Notes: a model not told the origin generated them from the letters alone. A stretch of 64,000 nucleotides of DNA from Mesostigma viride (GCA_009746045.1 RPFO01001930.1:1-64000); one strand, 5' to 3'. Shown: positions 52,835 through 63,675, counted from the stretch's first letter. Made by a program: numbers and translations.

Positions 52835-53773
52835 GATGATTCAGATGCACTGAGAGCTAAGACATCAAACAGAACCAGAGCGGAGCATATTGAGGTAAGT
52901 CAATATTCACTGCGTAACACCCGTTACGCGATAGCGGTGGTCCATGATGCATCTCCCCGGGGCAGGATGTGGCTAACAACACAGCTGAATGGACTCGGAA
53001 CATGTGGATTCCCAGTGGGGGGGCCTTCCAATTGTCATACTTGACACCTCTTTCCTGTAACGAAAAGATTTCCCTTCTTCATGTTCCAGATGAGTCACCG
53101 TGCTCCTGCCTTTGTGTTTTTTTGGCGTTTGTAAAGAGATATGGGAGGGTAAACAAAAGCAAAGGCTGATATTGCCGTGTGGGGGGCCCGATCCTTGGTT
53201 AGTCTCTCAAGTGCCCACAGAAAAACACGAGAGTAGCACACACAGCGCGCAGCCCAGCCTAGCTCCCTCAGTAAAAGTAAAAGAAAAAGGACAAGAACAG
53301 CAAAACAAACGAGAACAAGAAAAAGAACAAAACACAGACACGTAGTGCAATGTGAGCGGAATGATGGAGGAAGGTGAGAGGGGGACATCGTATTGAATGT
53401 GTAGGCATTGAGGCAGCCGAAGCGTCCCATCCCCGGGTACATTCGTGGCTTTCAAAAAAGCCACAACCTGCGTGGAAGAGGAAAATGCAGGAACGATGAG
53501 TATGATCCTGAAAACGAGGTTGAGGAAACGCGGAGAGGAAATGCCGGCCGCTGAAACGATTCCGATGGAACTATGGGTTTCGCCGACATGAGGCGGTGCA
53601 GCTGACTATCTCTATGGTGTCGTGTGTGACCGGGAGTGCCGGTTCACGTGCGCACTCGTCGGACTAGCCCGACGACATGTGTGCTTGGTTGCCCACGGCT
53701 GAAATCCTCTTGCCCGTCATGCAAAGGCCACGCCTCCTAGCCGAAAACGAACTATATTCAACCAATCTAATAT
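52835..53773 (-). promoter_or_regulatory. Leader of the Penelope-like full unit
   Basis: About 940 bp between the truncated upstream copy and the first ATG. 53046-53773 is repeated in inverted orientation at 44549-45289 with only a few differences. It has a hairpin CTCGTCGG-ACTAGC-CCGACGA and a pyrimidine-rich, TTCTTTTTC-type tract. I looked for a hammerhead ribozyme core (CUGAUGA..GAAA), known from other Penelope-like elements, and did not find one. Confidence 0.55.
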
Positions 53774-54399
53774 CAAAGAGACAACCAGCGCAGGCCAGAA
53801 ATCGGGAGAATCCGGACCATGGTAGCTCGAGCCTGCCGTTATCTTTTCCGCGTTTTCGAGTCGTTCAGGATGATGAAGATGAATGGTGATGGAAATGTGT
53901 ATCCTTGTGCATTGAAATTATGGCTGGCTTACGTGTGGAGCGACTAGATGACCTAGACGGTGGGGCCGGAAACAGCATGCTTGATCAGGGCGTGTGTTTC
54001 TAGCCTAACTGGCCGGGAGTGTCTAGTGGTGAGCACCATTGCTGCGATCGCTCTCCCACCATTTACGAGGAAATACCCGCAAATGGAAAACCACTGAAAA
54101 GGTCTAGCTAGTCAGTCATCACGTTAGCCATGCCATGATTCCAAACGTCCAAGAACTGCACACGGTGCAAAGGCAAAAAGCCGGAGGACAGCACTTTCAA
54201 ATGTGCGGCGGGAACCAAAAGCCCGCGGATGCCAGAAAACATCGTGTTGCGGCAGCGACGCGACGATGTGGACAACGAATCCAGTGCCAAGCTCGGAACG
54301 GCCGCAAAGGAGATCTGGCATCACAGGGTTCAGATGTGCGGAGATACTATGCGATCCAGCCGGTCCACGACCTGTTTGTAGAGCTTGTGCCAAGGGGAA
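53774..54399 (-). repeat. 5' copy of the Penelope-like pseudo-LTR
   Basis: It is identical, by eye, to 49223-49846 and adds only two bases (AA) before the right TSD. It begins inside the reverse-transcriptase C-terminus, so it is a truncated upstream copy that may supply the promoter for the full unit. Confidence 0.85.
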
Positions 54400-54404
54400 A
54401 TCGT

Positions 54405-54850
54405 ACTGTATTTGGTAACAAAATGCCACCAAATGCTAGCAAAAATGTGCGTTTTTCGCGTTTTTTAGACACATTTCATGACAGTTTTCATACAAGATGT
54501 GCTCAGTTGGGGCTGGAAACTTGCAAGCATATTAAATATCATTATTGTAGACATTGCACAAAAATTCAGGTCCGTTGTACTTCATTCATTGACAGCTCGC
54601 TACCAAATGTGAGAAAAAATGTGCGATTTTTGCATTTCCGCCACATTTCCAAGTGCAGTTTCCCATGCCAGGTGTGCTCAGTTGAGGCTGAAAACAAGCG
54701 CGCATGTTAATCATCATCATTTCAGACATTGCACAAAACTTAATTCAGGTCCATCAAGTGTCATTGGGTTCACTGGTCCATGCAACACCTGCCAGTTTCC
54801 AGCTAATCACTCAACCTTGGATGACAAAGTTCTTTTGTAACGGTATGGCC
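54405..54850 (+). repeat. ~180-bp satellite, two to three diverged monomers
   Basis: Monomers begin near 54405 and 54593, each with ACCAAATG.GA/CTAG..AAAATGTGCG, CAGTTTTC or CAGTTTCCC, TGTGCTCAGTTG.GGCTG and CAGACATTGCACAAAA. They continue the monomer at 49030-49212 across the Penelope-like insertion. Confidence 0.75.
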
Positions 54851-55040
54851 AACTCCCACCAACTGTGTTGCTAACTGTTCAGACCTTGCACAGATAATAT
54901 AACACAACTTTTGTGACACATAGACAAAGATATATGAATATGAACAGTGGCTAGACATGGCTGTATATATGTGCATGTGGCCATGCTCAGGCAATTTTCA
55001 AGTAGGGGCTTGTTATACATAAGAACTAGACATAAGAACT

Positions 55041-55376
55041 AGCTAGACCTTTTCAGTGGTTTTCCATTTGCGGGTATTTCCTCGTAAATGGTGGGAGAGC
55101 GATCGCAGCAATGGTGCTCACCACTAGACACTCCCGGCCAGCTAGGCTAGAAACACACGCCCTGATCAAGCATGCTGTTTCCGGCCCCACCGTCTAGGTC
55201 ATCTAGTCGCTCCACACGTAAGCCAGCCATAATTTCAATGCACAAGGATACACATTTCCATCACCATTCATCTTCATCATCCTGAACGACTCGAAAACGC
55301 GGAAAAGATAACGGCAGGCTCGAGCTACCATGGTCCGGATTCTCCCGATTTCTGGCCTGCGCTGGTTGTCTCTTTG
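55041..55376 (+). mobile_element. 5'-truncated Penelope-like copy, 336 bp, with TSD
   Basis: ATAAGAACT flanks it (55032-55040 and 55377-55385). It runs from AGCTAGACCTTTTCAGTGG to GGTTGTCTCTTTG in sense orientation, almost identical to the 3' end of the full element. The TSD fixes the 3' terminus of the family at CTCTTTG. Confidence 0.85.
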
Positions 55377-55385
55377 ATAAGAACT

Positions 55386-56369
55386 GCCAGCTGTCACGTT
55401 CGCTAGCATGATCAGTTCAAACCCACAGCATGCACGGTAGTCGCAAACTCAGCTTGGCAATGTAGTAATCTAATCATGCCAGGCATCTTGGCGGTCGGCA
55501 TGGCTGCGATGTGTTTTGTGCGCCTTGATTCGGTAGCAGCACATCCCTTGGCAACCGGCCCGCCTGACTAAGGTTGCCACACATGGTCCTCTGCATCACC
55601 ATGGATGTCCCCATGTCCCTGTCTCTGTTATAGGGGTTCACGTTGCTGGCGATGCAGCTTCCAAGTTGGACTAGATCTCCTCAGCCAGCGCTGTGGTGCA
55701 TAGCCAGACAGCTCATACACTGCTCAGTTGCTACCTCGAGGTTGCCGGCTTGAAATGTGCCACCAAAGGACTGCACTTGGCCGCCATCATACCTAGCATG
55801 AAGAAGCCACTGCACAACCCCGGTGAGCCGCTTGGCCACCATACCGCAGTTGTCTTCAACAGATAGTGCAAGGCCAATGGCCTCTTCACAGGCACGTGCC
55901 TTGTGCTCATGCTCTTGCTCTGGCCCTTGTCAGCATGAGATGCACGCCCTTGCATGCTTCACCATGTTTCTCCAAGCCATCCGTGACTACTTGCTTCAGA
56001 AATGTCATTCAACTCCTGCTCGTCCTCAGCCACCAGACTGCCTAACTAGCTGGTGCCCCATCCCTCACTTTGGCGAGGACTGCGATTCTGGCTAGCAGCT
56101 TAGCGATCGTGCGTGGTTGTGCCCGAGTTTCTGGGTTAGTGGCAGTGGCATTGGAGCAAGAGTTGTTGAGCATGTGCGTGTGTCTATCCTCTTGACAAAC
56201 AACCCCTCGCACCCCTGACATTGAGGAGTTTGGCCATGTGCCACATGCCGGCAGGTTGCCAGAATTCCGCAAACATGCATCATAGGGAAATAAAGGATGG
56301 CTGGTTGAGCACACGACATGAGTAAACAAAATACACAGCGCTGGTGCTGTCCGATATCCCCTACATGTG
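55386..56369. other. No recognisable gene
   Basis: Only short overlapping frames on both strands without domain signatures; composition is even. It lies between a Penelope-like fragment and the foldback element. Confidence 0.4.
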
Positions 56370-56864
56370 AAGACCAAATGGTGGTGGCACGGAGTATAAA
56401 ATTAATGGTGGTGGCACGCCGCCATTGTTGTTGTTGTTGTTGTGTCCCACGCCGCACACCGGTGGAGTACAATTTGGTGGTGGCACGGTGTGCCGGTGCA
56501 ACGGTGCAACGGTGCAACGGTGCAACGGTGCAACGGTGCAACGGTGCAACGGCCAGTGATTGGCCCGTTGCTGATTTGCTGACATGCAGCCTAATAAAAA
56601 TTGGCCGCAAATTCGTCCGGTCGCACGTGGGCACAAGATTTGCGGCCAATTTTTACTAGGCTGCATATCAGAAAATCAGCAACGGGCCAATCACTGGCCG
56701 TTGCACCGTTGCACCGTTGCACCGTTGCACCGTTGCACCGGCACACCGTGCCACCACCAAATTGTACTCCACCTGTGTGCGGCGTGGGACACAACAACAA
56801 CAACAACAATGGCGGCGTGCCACCACCATTAATTTTGTACTCCGTGCCACCACCATTTGGTCTT
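56370..56864. mobile_element. 495-bp foldback (near-perfect palindrome)
   Basis: Left arm AAGACCAAATGGTGGTGGCA, a GTTGTT run, CACGCCGCACAC, (GGTGCAAC)n and GGCCGCAAAT is mirrored by ATTTGCGGCC, (GTTGCACC)n, GTGTGCGGCGTG, an ACAACA run and GTGCCACCACCATTTGGTC at the right. The spacer is ~25 bp around 56625. The arms have about six CACCGTTG octamers each and differ by a few substitutions. There is no coding capacity. Ends may extend to TGT..ACA, but no TSD is visible. Confidence 0.85.
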
Positions 56865-58190
56865 TACAGGGTCAGCTCACTTCCTTAGTGATTTCGGCAC
56901 CTCAATTAGCGACAATTTTCGGTTCATTAGTACGGTTTACCCGAGAAATCTGGTGATACTGATTAGTGACAATTCGTACCCGACCAAATCCGATCCGAAA
57001 GCACTAACGACGCGAGTAATTAGTACATGCAACTCACTTCATTAGTATGATGGCGAGGTCGTCAGCTCGTGGAGCTATGGAGACGGCATTTCCCATTCTT
57101 GCTGCGAAAACAATCGTTTCAGAAAGAAATCTGTGAAAAAATCTCGTGCTTATGTGTATAATTGCTACATTTCTCAGTCTGCATCGCTCCACGCTGAGGT
57201 TGGAGTCATGCATATAGCGACCGATTGCGATGATCAAAGAATGAAAAACTGGGCTATCCGGAATCGTGTGAATCGTGTGCCTACAGCTGCCTACGTGACG
57301 CGATCACTTCAAAAAGGCGTCGAATGCGGGATACATCCATGGGCTCCATCGTACAGCATTTTTGGGGCGGACCGAGGTAGCTGCCGATGGGAATGCCGTG
57401 AGAATACTGCGGAAACGTGCGTAAGTGAAAACTGGATACTGCTTGACCTCCGGAGCATCTGGTGAGCCGCAGTTCTGGTTTAGGGTGATAGGGTGGTTGA
57501 AAATGGAGGTCTAGTCAGGGTTTGTTATTATTTGTTGCGTTTCTTGCTGGAATTTTATTTTCCGGTGCTGTCGGTGGCCGCTGAAGAAATTCTTTGCGGG
57601 ACCTAGGATGTGTGCTGTCCTTCCGTCTGGCACCGCTGCCGTGGATTCGACGGCCGCAAACACCTGCATTGATAAATTGCCGCACCTGACTGCGTCAATG
57701 TTATGGATGCTCAGGGTATTATGGCGCCTTGACTGTCATGTTGTCCATACGTCTTGCATGTGGCATTCATCTATGTAACCTTTTGCCTCTTGCTGTTGGT
57801 TGCTTTGCTTTCATGCGCTTTATTTCATTTCCTTGGTGGGATTAGCCTGTGGAAGGCGGCCTCCCTCCTGCATCCTGTGTCGGCAGACATACTGACAGGC
57901 AGGATGAAGTGCAGGCAGAGGGGCAGGCGAACAGCCGTTTATATTTGCACACATGCTTGCCGCTGGTACGCTAGTTTGCGTGTATCTTTGCATGGTCATG
58001 TTTTGGCAGGCCTGGACAGATATGTTCAAATATGGTCGCATGCGTGCATGCACGCATGCATGAATGGGTTTACGCATGTTGCCAGCCACATAGGTAGGCA
58101 CGTGGGAACGCTCGCAAGCTGACGACACTACCAGGTCAGGCTGGTCTGGACCTGGAAGACACACAGGAGGCAGGCAGCCTTGGATGGTGT
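56865..58190. other. No recognisable gene
   Basis: The longest frame (57133-57465, plus, 110 codons) is Cys-rich but shows no known domain and no supporting splice context. Other frames are short. The GCATGCATGC run near 58040 is a small simple repeat. Confidence 0.35.
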
Positions 58191-58196
58191 GGTGGG

Positions 58197-58275
58197 GAGG
58201 GAGGGAGGGAGGGAGGGAGGGAGGGAGGGAGGGAGGAAGGGAGGAAGGGAGGGCATGACTGCGTGCGTGCGTGGG

Positions 58276-58359
<84 letters not shown>

Positions 58360-58591
58360 TCCGTCGTGCGTGCGTGCGTGCGTGCGTGCGTGCGTGGTTA
58401 TATGGGTGGGTGGGTGGGTGGGTGGGTGGGTGGGTGGGTGGGTGGGTGGGTGGTGGGTGGGTGGGTGGGTGGGTGGGTGGGTGGGTGGGTGGGTGGGTGG
58501 TGGGTGGGTGGGTGGGTGGGTGGGTGGGTGGGTGGGTGGGTGGGTGGGTGGGTGGGTGGGTGGGTGGGTGGGTGGGTGGGGGTGGGTGGGG
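58197..58591. repeat. Three adjacent tetranucleotide arrays: (GGGA)n, (GTGC)n, (GGGT)n
   Basis: 58197-58255 is GGGA/GGAA, 58260-58395 GTGC with two slips, and 58407-58591 GGGT with three single-unit slips. All three are G-rich on the plus strand. The (GGGT)n block, with runs of three G separated by one T, has the classic form of a G-quadruplex-forming sequence. Confidence 0.95.
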
Positions 58592-58939
58592 AAGGTGTGC
58601 TTTTTATTATGATGATTAGCTAAGTTACGTGTGTGTTGTTGATGTACATGTTGACGTTGTATCATGGGCGTGTGCCCCTAAGTCTGCCTTCCTGCAATAT
58701 CACATAATATATCATCTAGATGTGTTGTTGGGAACCTGACTATATATCCCAAACTGGAATGGTTGACATTCAACTATGGGATGAAACCCACGAAAAACAA
58801 TTACTAGGAACTGCCATTTTTGTGCTATGTTTGCTAGCATCTGTCACCTATTTGTCATGCAAACAGTCTGAATTTCTTGTGGGCAGTTAACATAGATGTT
58901 TTTATGAGCTGTGCAAATTTCTAGGCTTGACTGAGTTCA

Positions 58940-59720
58940 TTGATATAGGCACCCATGTGTTGGAAACCTTGGAAAACCAAGAAAAACTGCATTTGGGGGG
59001 GGGTTCGCTACCATCAGTCACCATTTTGTCATCCAACCAGCCTGCAACTTTGTGGGCATGCTGCATGGGATGTGTTTAGAACATGTGCAAAGTTCCAGCT
59101 CCAACTGAGCTCTATTGGTGTCATTATGTATGCATATGTGTGATAAAACCCTTGGAAAACCATGAAAAACTGCATTCTTGGGGTATTTATGCTAGCATTT
59201 GTCACCTATTTGTCATCCAACCAGCCTGCAACTTTGTGGGCATGCTGCATGGGATGTGTTTAGAACATGTGCAAAGTCCCAGCTCCAACTGAGTTCATTT
59301 GGAGTCATTATGTATGCATATGTGTGATAAAACCCTTGAAAAACCATGAAAAACTGCATTTGGGGGTATTTATGCTAGCATTTGTCACCTAGTGTCATCC
59401 AACCAGCCTGCAACTTTGTGGGCATGCTGCATGGGATGTGTTTAGAACATGTGCAAAGTTCCAGCTCCAACTGAGCTCTATTGGTGTCATTATGTATGCA
59501 TATGTGTGATAAAACCCTTGAAAAACCATGAAAAACTGCATTCTTGGGGTATTTATGCTAGCATTTGTCACCTATTTGTCATCCAACCAGCCTGCAACTT
59601 TGTAGGCATGCTGCATGGGATGTGTTTAGAACATGTGCAAAGTCCCAGGCCCAACTGAGTTCATTTGGAGTCTTTATATATGCGTACATGCCAGAAAGTG
59701 CTGAAAATACGGTATTCTTT
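58940..59720 (-). repeat. ~183-bp satellite, four monomers
   Basis: CAACCAGCCTGCAACTTTGT recurs at about 59036, 59219, 59401 and 59586, spacing 182-185 bp. Each monomer has TTCCAGCTCCAACTGAG, GTATGCATATGTGTGATAAA and GCTAGCATTTGTCACC. Reverse complemented it resembles the monomers at 49030 and 54405, so it is the same family in opposite orientation. One member carries a G-run in place of CTTG. Confidence 0.85.
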
Positions 59721-59904
59721 GCTAGCAAATGTCACCATGTTACCATGCTGCCGACTCCCAAAATTTTTTTTGACCACATGGCATCATAAGATATCTGATA
59801 AGGAACCTTGGTGCCAAATTTGAGGTCAAACTGACCATTATTCCTTCTCCAAATAATTTCCAGGGGAAGAAAATGGGTTTTCGGATTAATGTGTGTGTCA
59901 AGAC

Positions 59905-60400
59905 ATGTCACGGTGGCACGGTGGCACGGTGGCACGGTGGCACGGTGGCACGGTGGCACAGTGGCATCCCACGTTGGGCAGTGCTTGTGGGCAATATAAC
60001 ATTAGTATTGGACGTTATGTTACCTCGTGACACCATACAAAATCATAAAATGGTAGTTTTATGGTGCAACGGTGCAACGGTGCAACGGTGCAACGGTGGC
60101 ACAGTGGCACCCCACTTTAGGCAGTGCTTGTGGACATTATAACATTAGTATTGGACGTTATGTTACCTCATGACACCATACAAAATCATAAAATGGTAGT
60201 TTTATGGTGCAACGGTGCAACGGTGCAACGGTGCAACGGTGCAACGGTGTCAAAACATGATGAGACACTTACCTCCTACCTTTGGACCTAAGAGAGGTAC
60301 AAAATAACAAAGTTGAAAAAAATCAATTTGTACTTGTGCTGTAGTACAAATCCAGGTGTGCCTGGGGCATGACACCATGACACCATGACACCACATGACA
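59905..60400. repeat. Octamer arrays (GGCACGGT)n and (GGTGCAAC)n in a ~140-bp duplicated frame
   Basis: 59908-59960 has six to seven GTGGCACG units; 60062-60095 and 60206-60248 have GGTGCAAC units. The intervening sequence (GGCAGTGCTTGTGG, TATAACATTAGTATTGGACG, CATACAAAATCATAAAATGG) is present twice. GACACCAT units follow at 60370-60400. Confidence 0.85.
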
Positions 60401-60544
60401 CCACAGCACCGGGACATCATGTCTGAACAAAGCTAGTTCCAGCCCTTGACATTACCTCATGGCAGTCATGTTAACATGTTGAGAAAAAGGCTGATGTCGA
60501 ATCCTAATATGCATGTCATTGTAGATCACTACTCGTAAGATCTA

Positions 60545-60890
60545 TTGAATTGAATTGAATTGTAACATAACTCCGTTGGGAGTATATGTAGCACATAGCC
60601 CTTGAGAGGGGGCATATGGCCTATCATACATCCTAAGCTACTTCCTGCAAGGGTGGGGATGTAAAGGACCCTTGCTCTAGGTGCACCAGGGCACTTGCAT
60701 CCCCATGATCTTCAAGCTATGCCCAGCGAAGGGGGAGCCTGTCATGGGGGGGAAGATCAGCAGAGCTATACAAAAAGGCTAGGGCATGGCGTCTCAGCAG
60801 AGAGTTACTCCCTGCATGGGCACAACATAGCTAAAGGGGAGGCCCACACTAAATCACTAATCGAAAATTACTTGGGAAATGTTGTCTCGG
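60545..60890 (-). mobile_element. SINE2-like repeat copy, minus strand
   Basis: In sense (minus) it reads GGGAGTAACTCTCTGCTGAG, GCCATGCCCTAGCC, GGTGCACCTAGAGCAAGGGT, CTTGCAGGAAGTAGCTTAGG, ATACTCCCAACGGAGTTATG and ends TTACAATTCAATTCAATTCA: a CTCC-CAAC-GGAG hairpin followed by a short ATTCA-type tail. It matches 36440-36753. A tRNA head is not evident. Confidence 0.65.
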
Positions 60891-61933
60891 GCTGATGGAC
60901 ATGTGTGCCCCTCAATTGCGGAGTTAAATTGGATGTATAATTGAATGAAATACATTATTACATTCCATGCATCGATGCTCGAGTCATCGCGATATCTGAA
61001 TATCTTACATAATTACAGACCCATCAATTGGAAGATCAGAAAGCTCCAGTGCATCTGCTCTACGACCGGACGTCTCAATCGTACGTAGTGCTTTCGAGTT
61101 ATAATTACCCTCAATGTATGTCTGGAAAATCCACGTGCAGGCAGTGTCAAATGCATGGTATATGAACTAGTTATGTACATGTCAAGATGATGACAGTCAA
61201 GCGAGGCCATACATGTTGACGGACAAGTGAGCCTGTAGACCTACGTCGATCCCCAGTTCCTCGATGTCGTGCGCAGCCCCGATATCATCAGATTTCCAAT
61301 CCCCAACGGCCGTCGGCTCCGCAAAATCCACGTTCGCGATTAAACAGTGCAACCGCGAGGGCCGTTCTAACTTGTAATCCACCTATATAATGGGCTCCGT
61401 CTCGTCACCGTGCGTTCGCATCAACAGGACAGCCACGGGTGTCGCGACGTCTCGGACGCTGTGCACTACACGCATCATCTCGGTCATCGCAGCCGTCGAG
61501 CACGTCACAAGCATCAATTATTCTCTGGACGAATTCTCGTGACCGTGTTGATATTAATGTCTGCCAACTTCACGACTGTGAACAGCAGCCTCACGCACGT
61601 CCGGTCCATCCGACTCCGTCAGGCGGTGTTGCGAATGGCGTCCTGCGTGCAAAAACCAGTACATGAAGGACAATAATGTTAGCCCGTTAGACAGATTTGT
61701 CTGTGGTTCCGCTTACAGCAGTACTAATCACCCGTTACGCGGATTTCGGGCAAGTGGGTATCCTCCTACATTACATGTATCCAATTATGGACGGGAGATT
61801 TAAAATGGGAAACAAGTATCAGCGAACCCAGAATCAAGGTATCCACGCAACGGTTTTGAAGAAACGGCTATGTACATATAGACACAATGAACTGAACAAA
61901 ACTTTAGTAGCTCACTCGTCGTTCACTTGTTAG
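60891..61933. other. No recognisable gene
   Basis: Plus frames at 61410-61676 overlap one another and show no domain; likely chance. At 61307 the string CCAACGGCCGTCGGCTCCG is an early member of the CAACGGCCGTTG repeats further right. Confidence 0.35.
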
Positions 61934-62066
61934 TCGTAACGGAGGCAGTCATTCAGTCAGTTTGCAAGTTCAGTTGGCAAGTACGGAAACACACGCAAGT
62001 GCGTAACGGAGGCAGTCAGTCAGTCAGTTTGCAAGTGCAGTTGGCAAGTACGGACCACCAACCGCG
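61934..62066. repeat. ~68-bp direct duplication
   Basis: CGTAACGGAGGCAGTCA, CAGTCAGTTTGCAAGT and CAGTTGGCAAGTACGGA occur twice in a row (61935 and 62002), the second copy with one extra CAGT unit. Confidence 0.8.
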
Positions 62067-62354
62067 TGTGTACGTCCATGATATCGCAATATAATCAAGA
62101 ATAACAGGGAACGGTTAATGTATCCTTTACGCAGCTTTTTCGTTCAGGGCATGTTGAAATAACGAAAGTGGGGTCAGGTGTTCGAACCTTCCAAGTGCCG
62201 AATTTTTTACGAACCAGCGCATTCACGAACCTTGCACTGGGGACGCGGTGGACGTGTACCATTACCCCGGCCTAATTCTAGCATTGTACACAAGGGGCGG
62301 TGGCTAGCAGTAAAGAAGGGCATCCTAGTCATAACGCTGGGCAAGTTTAAAAGC

Positions 62355-63180
62355 ACCAACGGCCGTTGAGTAGGAAAAAAAAAGAGCAGGAGAAGAGCAC
62401 GTCGACGTTTCAACAGCAAGACAAAAATATTGAACCCCGAGTACCAATGAAAATGCTTTCATGCATGTCCACCCCGACGAGGCACAAATTCATGCATGCC
62501 CACCCCGACGAGGCACAAATTAATGAACGACAGATTTCTCACCCCCCCCCGGCACATGGAACAAGTGCCATCGCACGCACACACTTTGTAGACAGGAGAG
62601 TTTCGAGAGTCCAACGGCCGTTGGCTCGGAGAAATTGACAGTACACCAGTAAAGACATTAAAATTATCACTTTGTTGTCTTATGTGTGCCGTGTCATTTC
62701 CCAAGGTCAAAAGCCGTCAACTTCTGCACCTCTTGTCCCTCCCACCCGTACGCACTAAGCATGCCCACCTTACACTACCACATGTGGCTCTTGAGAAAAC
62801 TCCCCCCGACGATGCACATGTGCCATTCACGCACACACCTTCAGACAAGGCTATCAGTTTTTCGAAGTCCAACGGCCGTTGGCTCCGAGAAATGCTGTTA
62901 CAACTCAAAATTACAATGGTGACATCCACGAGCTAGTGGTACGCCGAACAAGTGCTTGTATGACATATGGCGACTGCCCGTGAGGAAAAGTCCACCACCA
63001 CACACGGTCAGTTTTTTGAGTCCAACGGCCGTTGGCTCCGAGAAATGCTGTTACAACGCAAAATTACAATGGTGACATACATGAGCTAGTGGTACGCCGA
63101 ACAAGTGCTTGTATGACATATGGCGACTGCCGTGAGGAAAAGTCCACCACCACACACGGACAGTTTTTTGACTCCAACGC
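62355..63180. repeat. Dispersed and tandem repeats around the palindrome CAACGGCCGTTG
   Basis: The 12-bp perfect palindrome occurs at about 62356, 62610, 62871 and 63022, each time followed by GGCTC.GAGAAAT or a variant. The last two head a ~150-bp tandem duplication containing GCTGTTACAAC, GGTGACAT, GAGCTAGTGGTACGCCGAAC and GTGAGGAAAAGTCCACCACC. A 35-bp duplication (CATGCATGTCCACCCCGACG, AGGCACAAATT) lies at 62459-62525. The purpose is unknown. Confidence 0.7.
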
Positions 63181-63515
63181 AAGAACAGACGTAATGCACA
63201 CCAAGTGACCAAGTGGCAAGATAAAGACACCCTTGCCAATCTCTACCCACAAAAACTTAGCCCCGAAATCCGTAGCCCCGAAATCCGTGATTGATTTGTA
63301 CATTGTAGATGACAATGCAGCGATCACATGTATTCTGAAACCAACACGTTTTTACCTAGTTATCATGGTAACCAATTTATGGTTACCTAGTTATCCATGG
63401 CTAGAAAGTTGTAAATACACGATGTGGCCACACACGCCATAGATGAAAATCATAACCAGATCACGCACATGATCATGGAAGGGGACTCTATTGATCTCAA
63501 AAAAGAAAGCTCAAG

Positions 63516-63578
63516 ACACCCTACACCCTACACCCTACACCCTACACCATACATCCTACAACCTACACCCTTAACTCT
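63516..63578. repeat. (CCCTACA)n heptamer run
   Basis: Four perfect and several variant CCCTACA units. It resembles, but is not, the plant-type telomere repeat CCCTAAA. Confidence 0.8.
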
Positions 63579-63607
63579 CCACCCTTAGCTTACGTGACCT
63601 TTTTTTC

Positions 63608-63675
63608 GGAGAAATGTCCGAGTGGAATGCTATGTATGGGGTAACTTTCCCAAGGGTTCGAATCCCTCTTTCTCC
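63608..63675 (+). pseudogene. tRNA-Ser-like sequence lacking the anticodon arm
   Basis: GGAGAAA pairs perfectly with TTTCTCC at the other end (7-bp acceptor stem, 68 nt overall). TG, a TCC-GAGT-GGA D-arm-like hairpin, and an almost complete T-arm (AAGGG-TTCGAAT-CCCTC, one mismatch) are in the right places; TGGGGTAACTTTCCCA fits a long variable arm as in type II tRNA-Ser. The piece between the D-arm and the variable arm is far too short for an anticodon stem-loop, so about 17-20 nt are missing. The form resembles a bacterial or organellar tRNA-Ser; an organelle-derived insertion is possible. Confidence 0.6.

Larger units (their letters stand above)
49223..54399 (-). mobile_element. Penelope-like element, permuted GIY-YIG type, partial tandem dimer
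   Basis: The whole 5177-bp block is flanked by ATCGTACTGT (49213-49222 and 54400-54409) within satellite sequence that becomes continuous once the block is removed. On the minus strand it consists of a 626-bp 5'-truncated copy (54399-53774) followed by a full unit (53773-49223), whose last 624 bp are, as far as I can see, identical to the truncated copy; this is the pseudo-LTR layout known for Penelope-like elements. The full unit has a ~940-bp leader and two overlapping frames encoding a GIY-YIG nuclease, a Cys-x-Cys motif region and a reverse transcriptase. Nuclease before reverse transcriptase is the permuted (Chlamys/Naiad) arrangement described in the green lineage and protists. Confidence 0.88.

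Noticed and set aside
57133-57465. 110-codon Cys-containing plus frame
   Set aside because: No domain, no second exon and no coding bias; too weak to call a gene.
63516-63578. Telomere or interstitial telomere
   Set aside because: CCCTACA units are few and imperfect and differ from known plant or algal telomere repeats.
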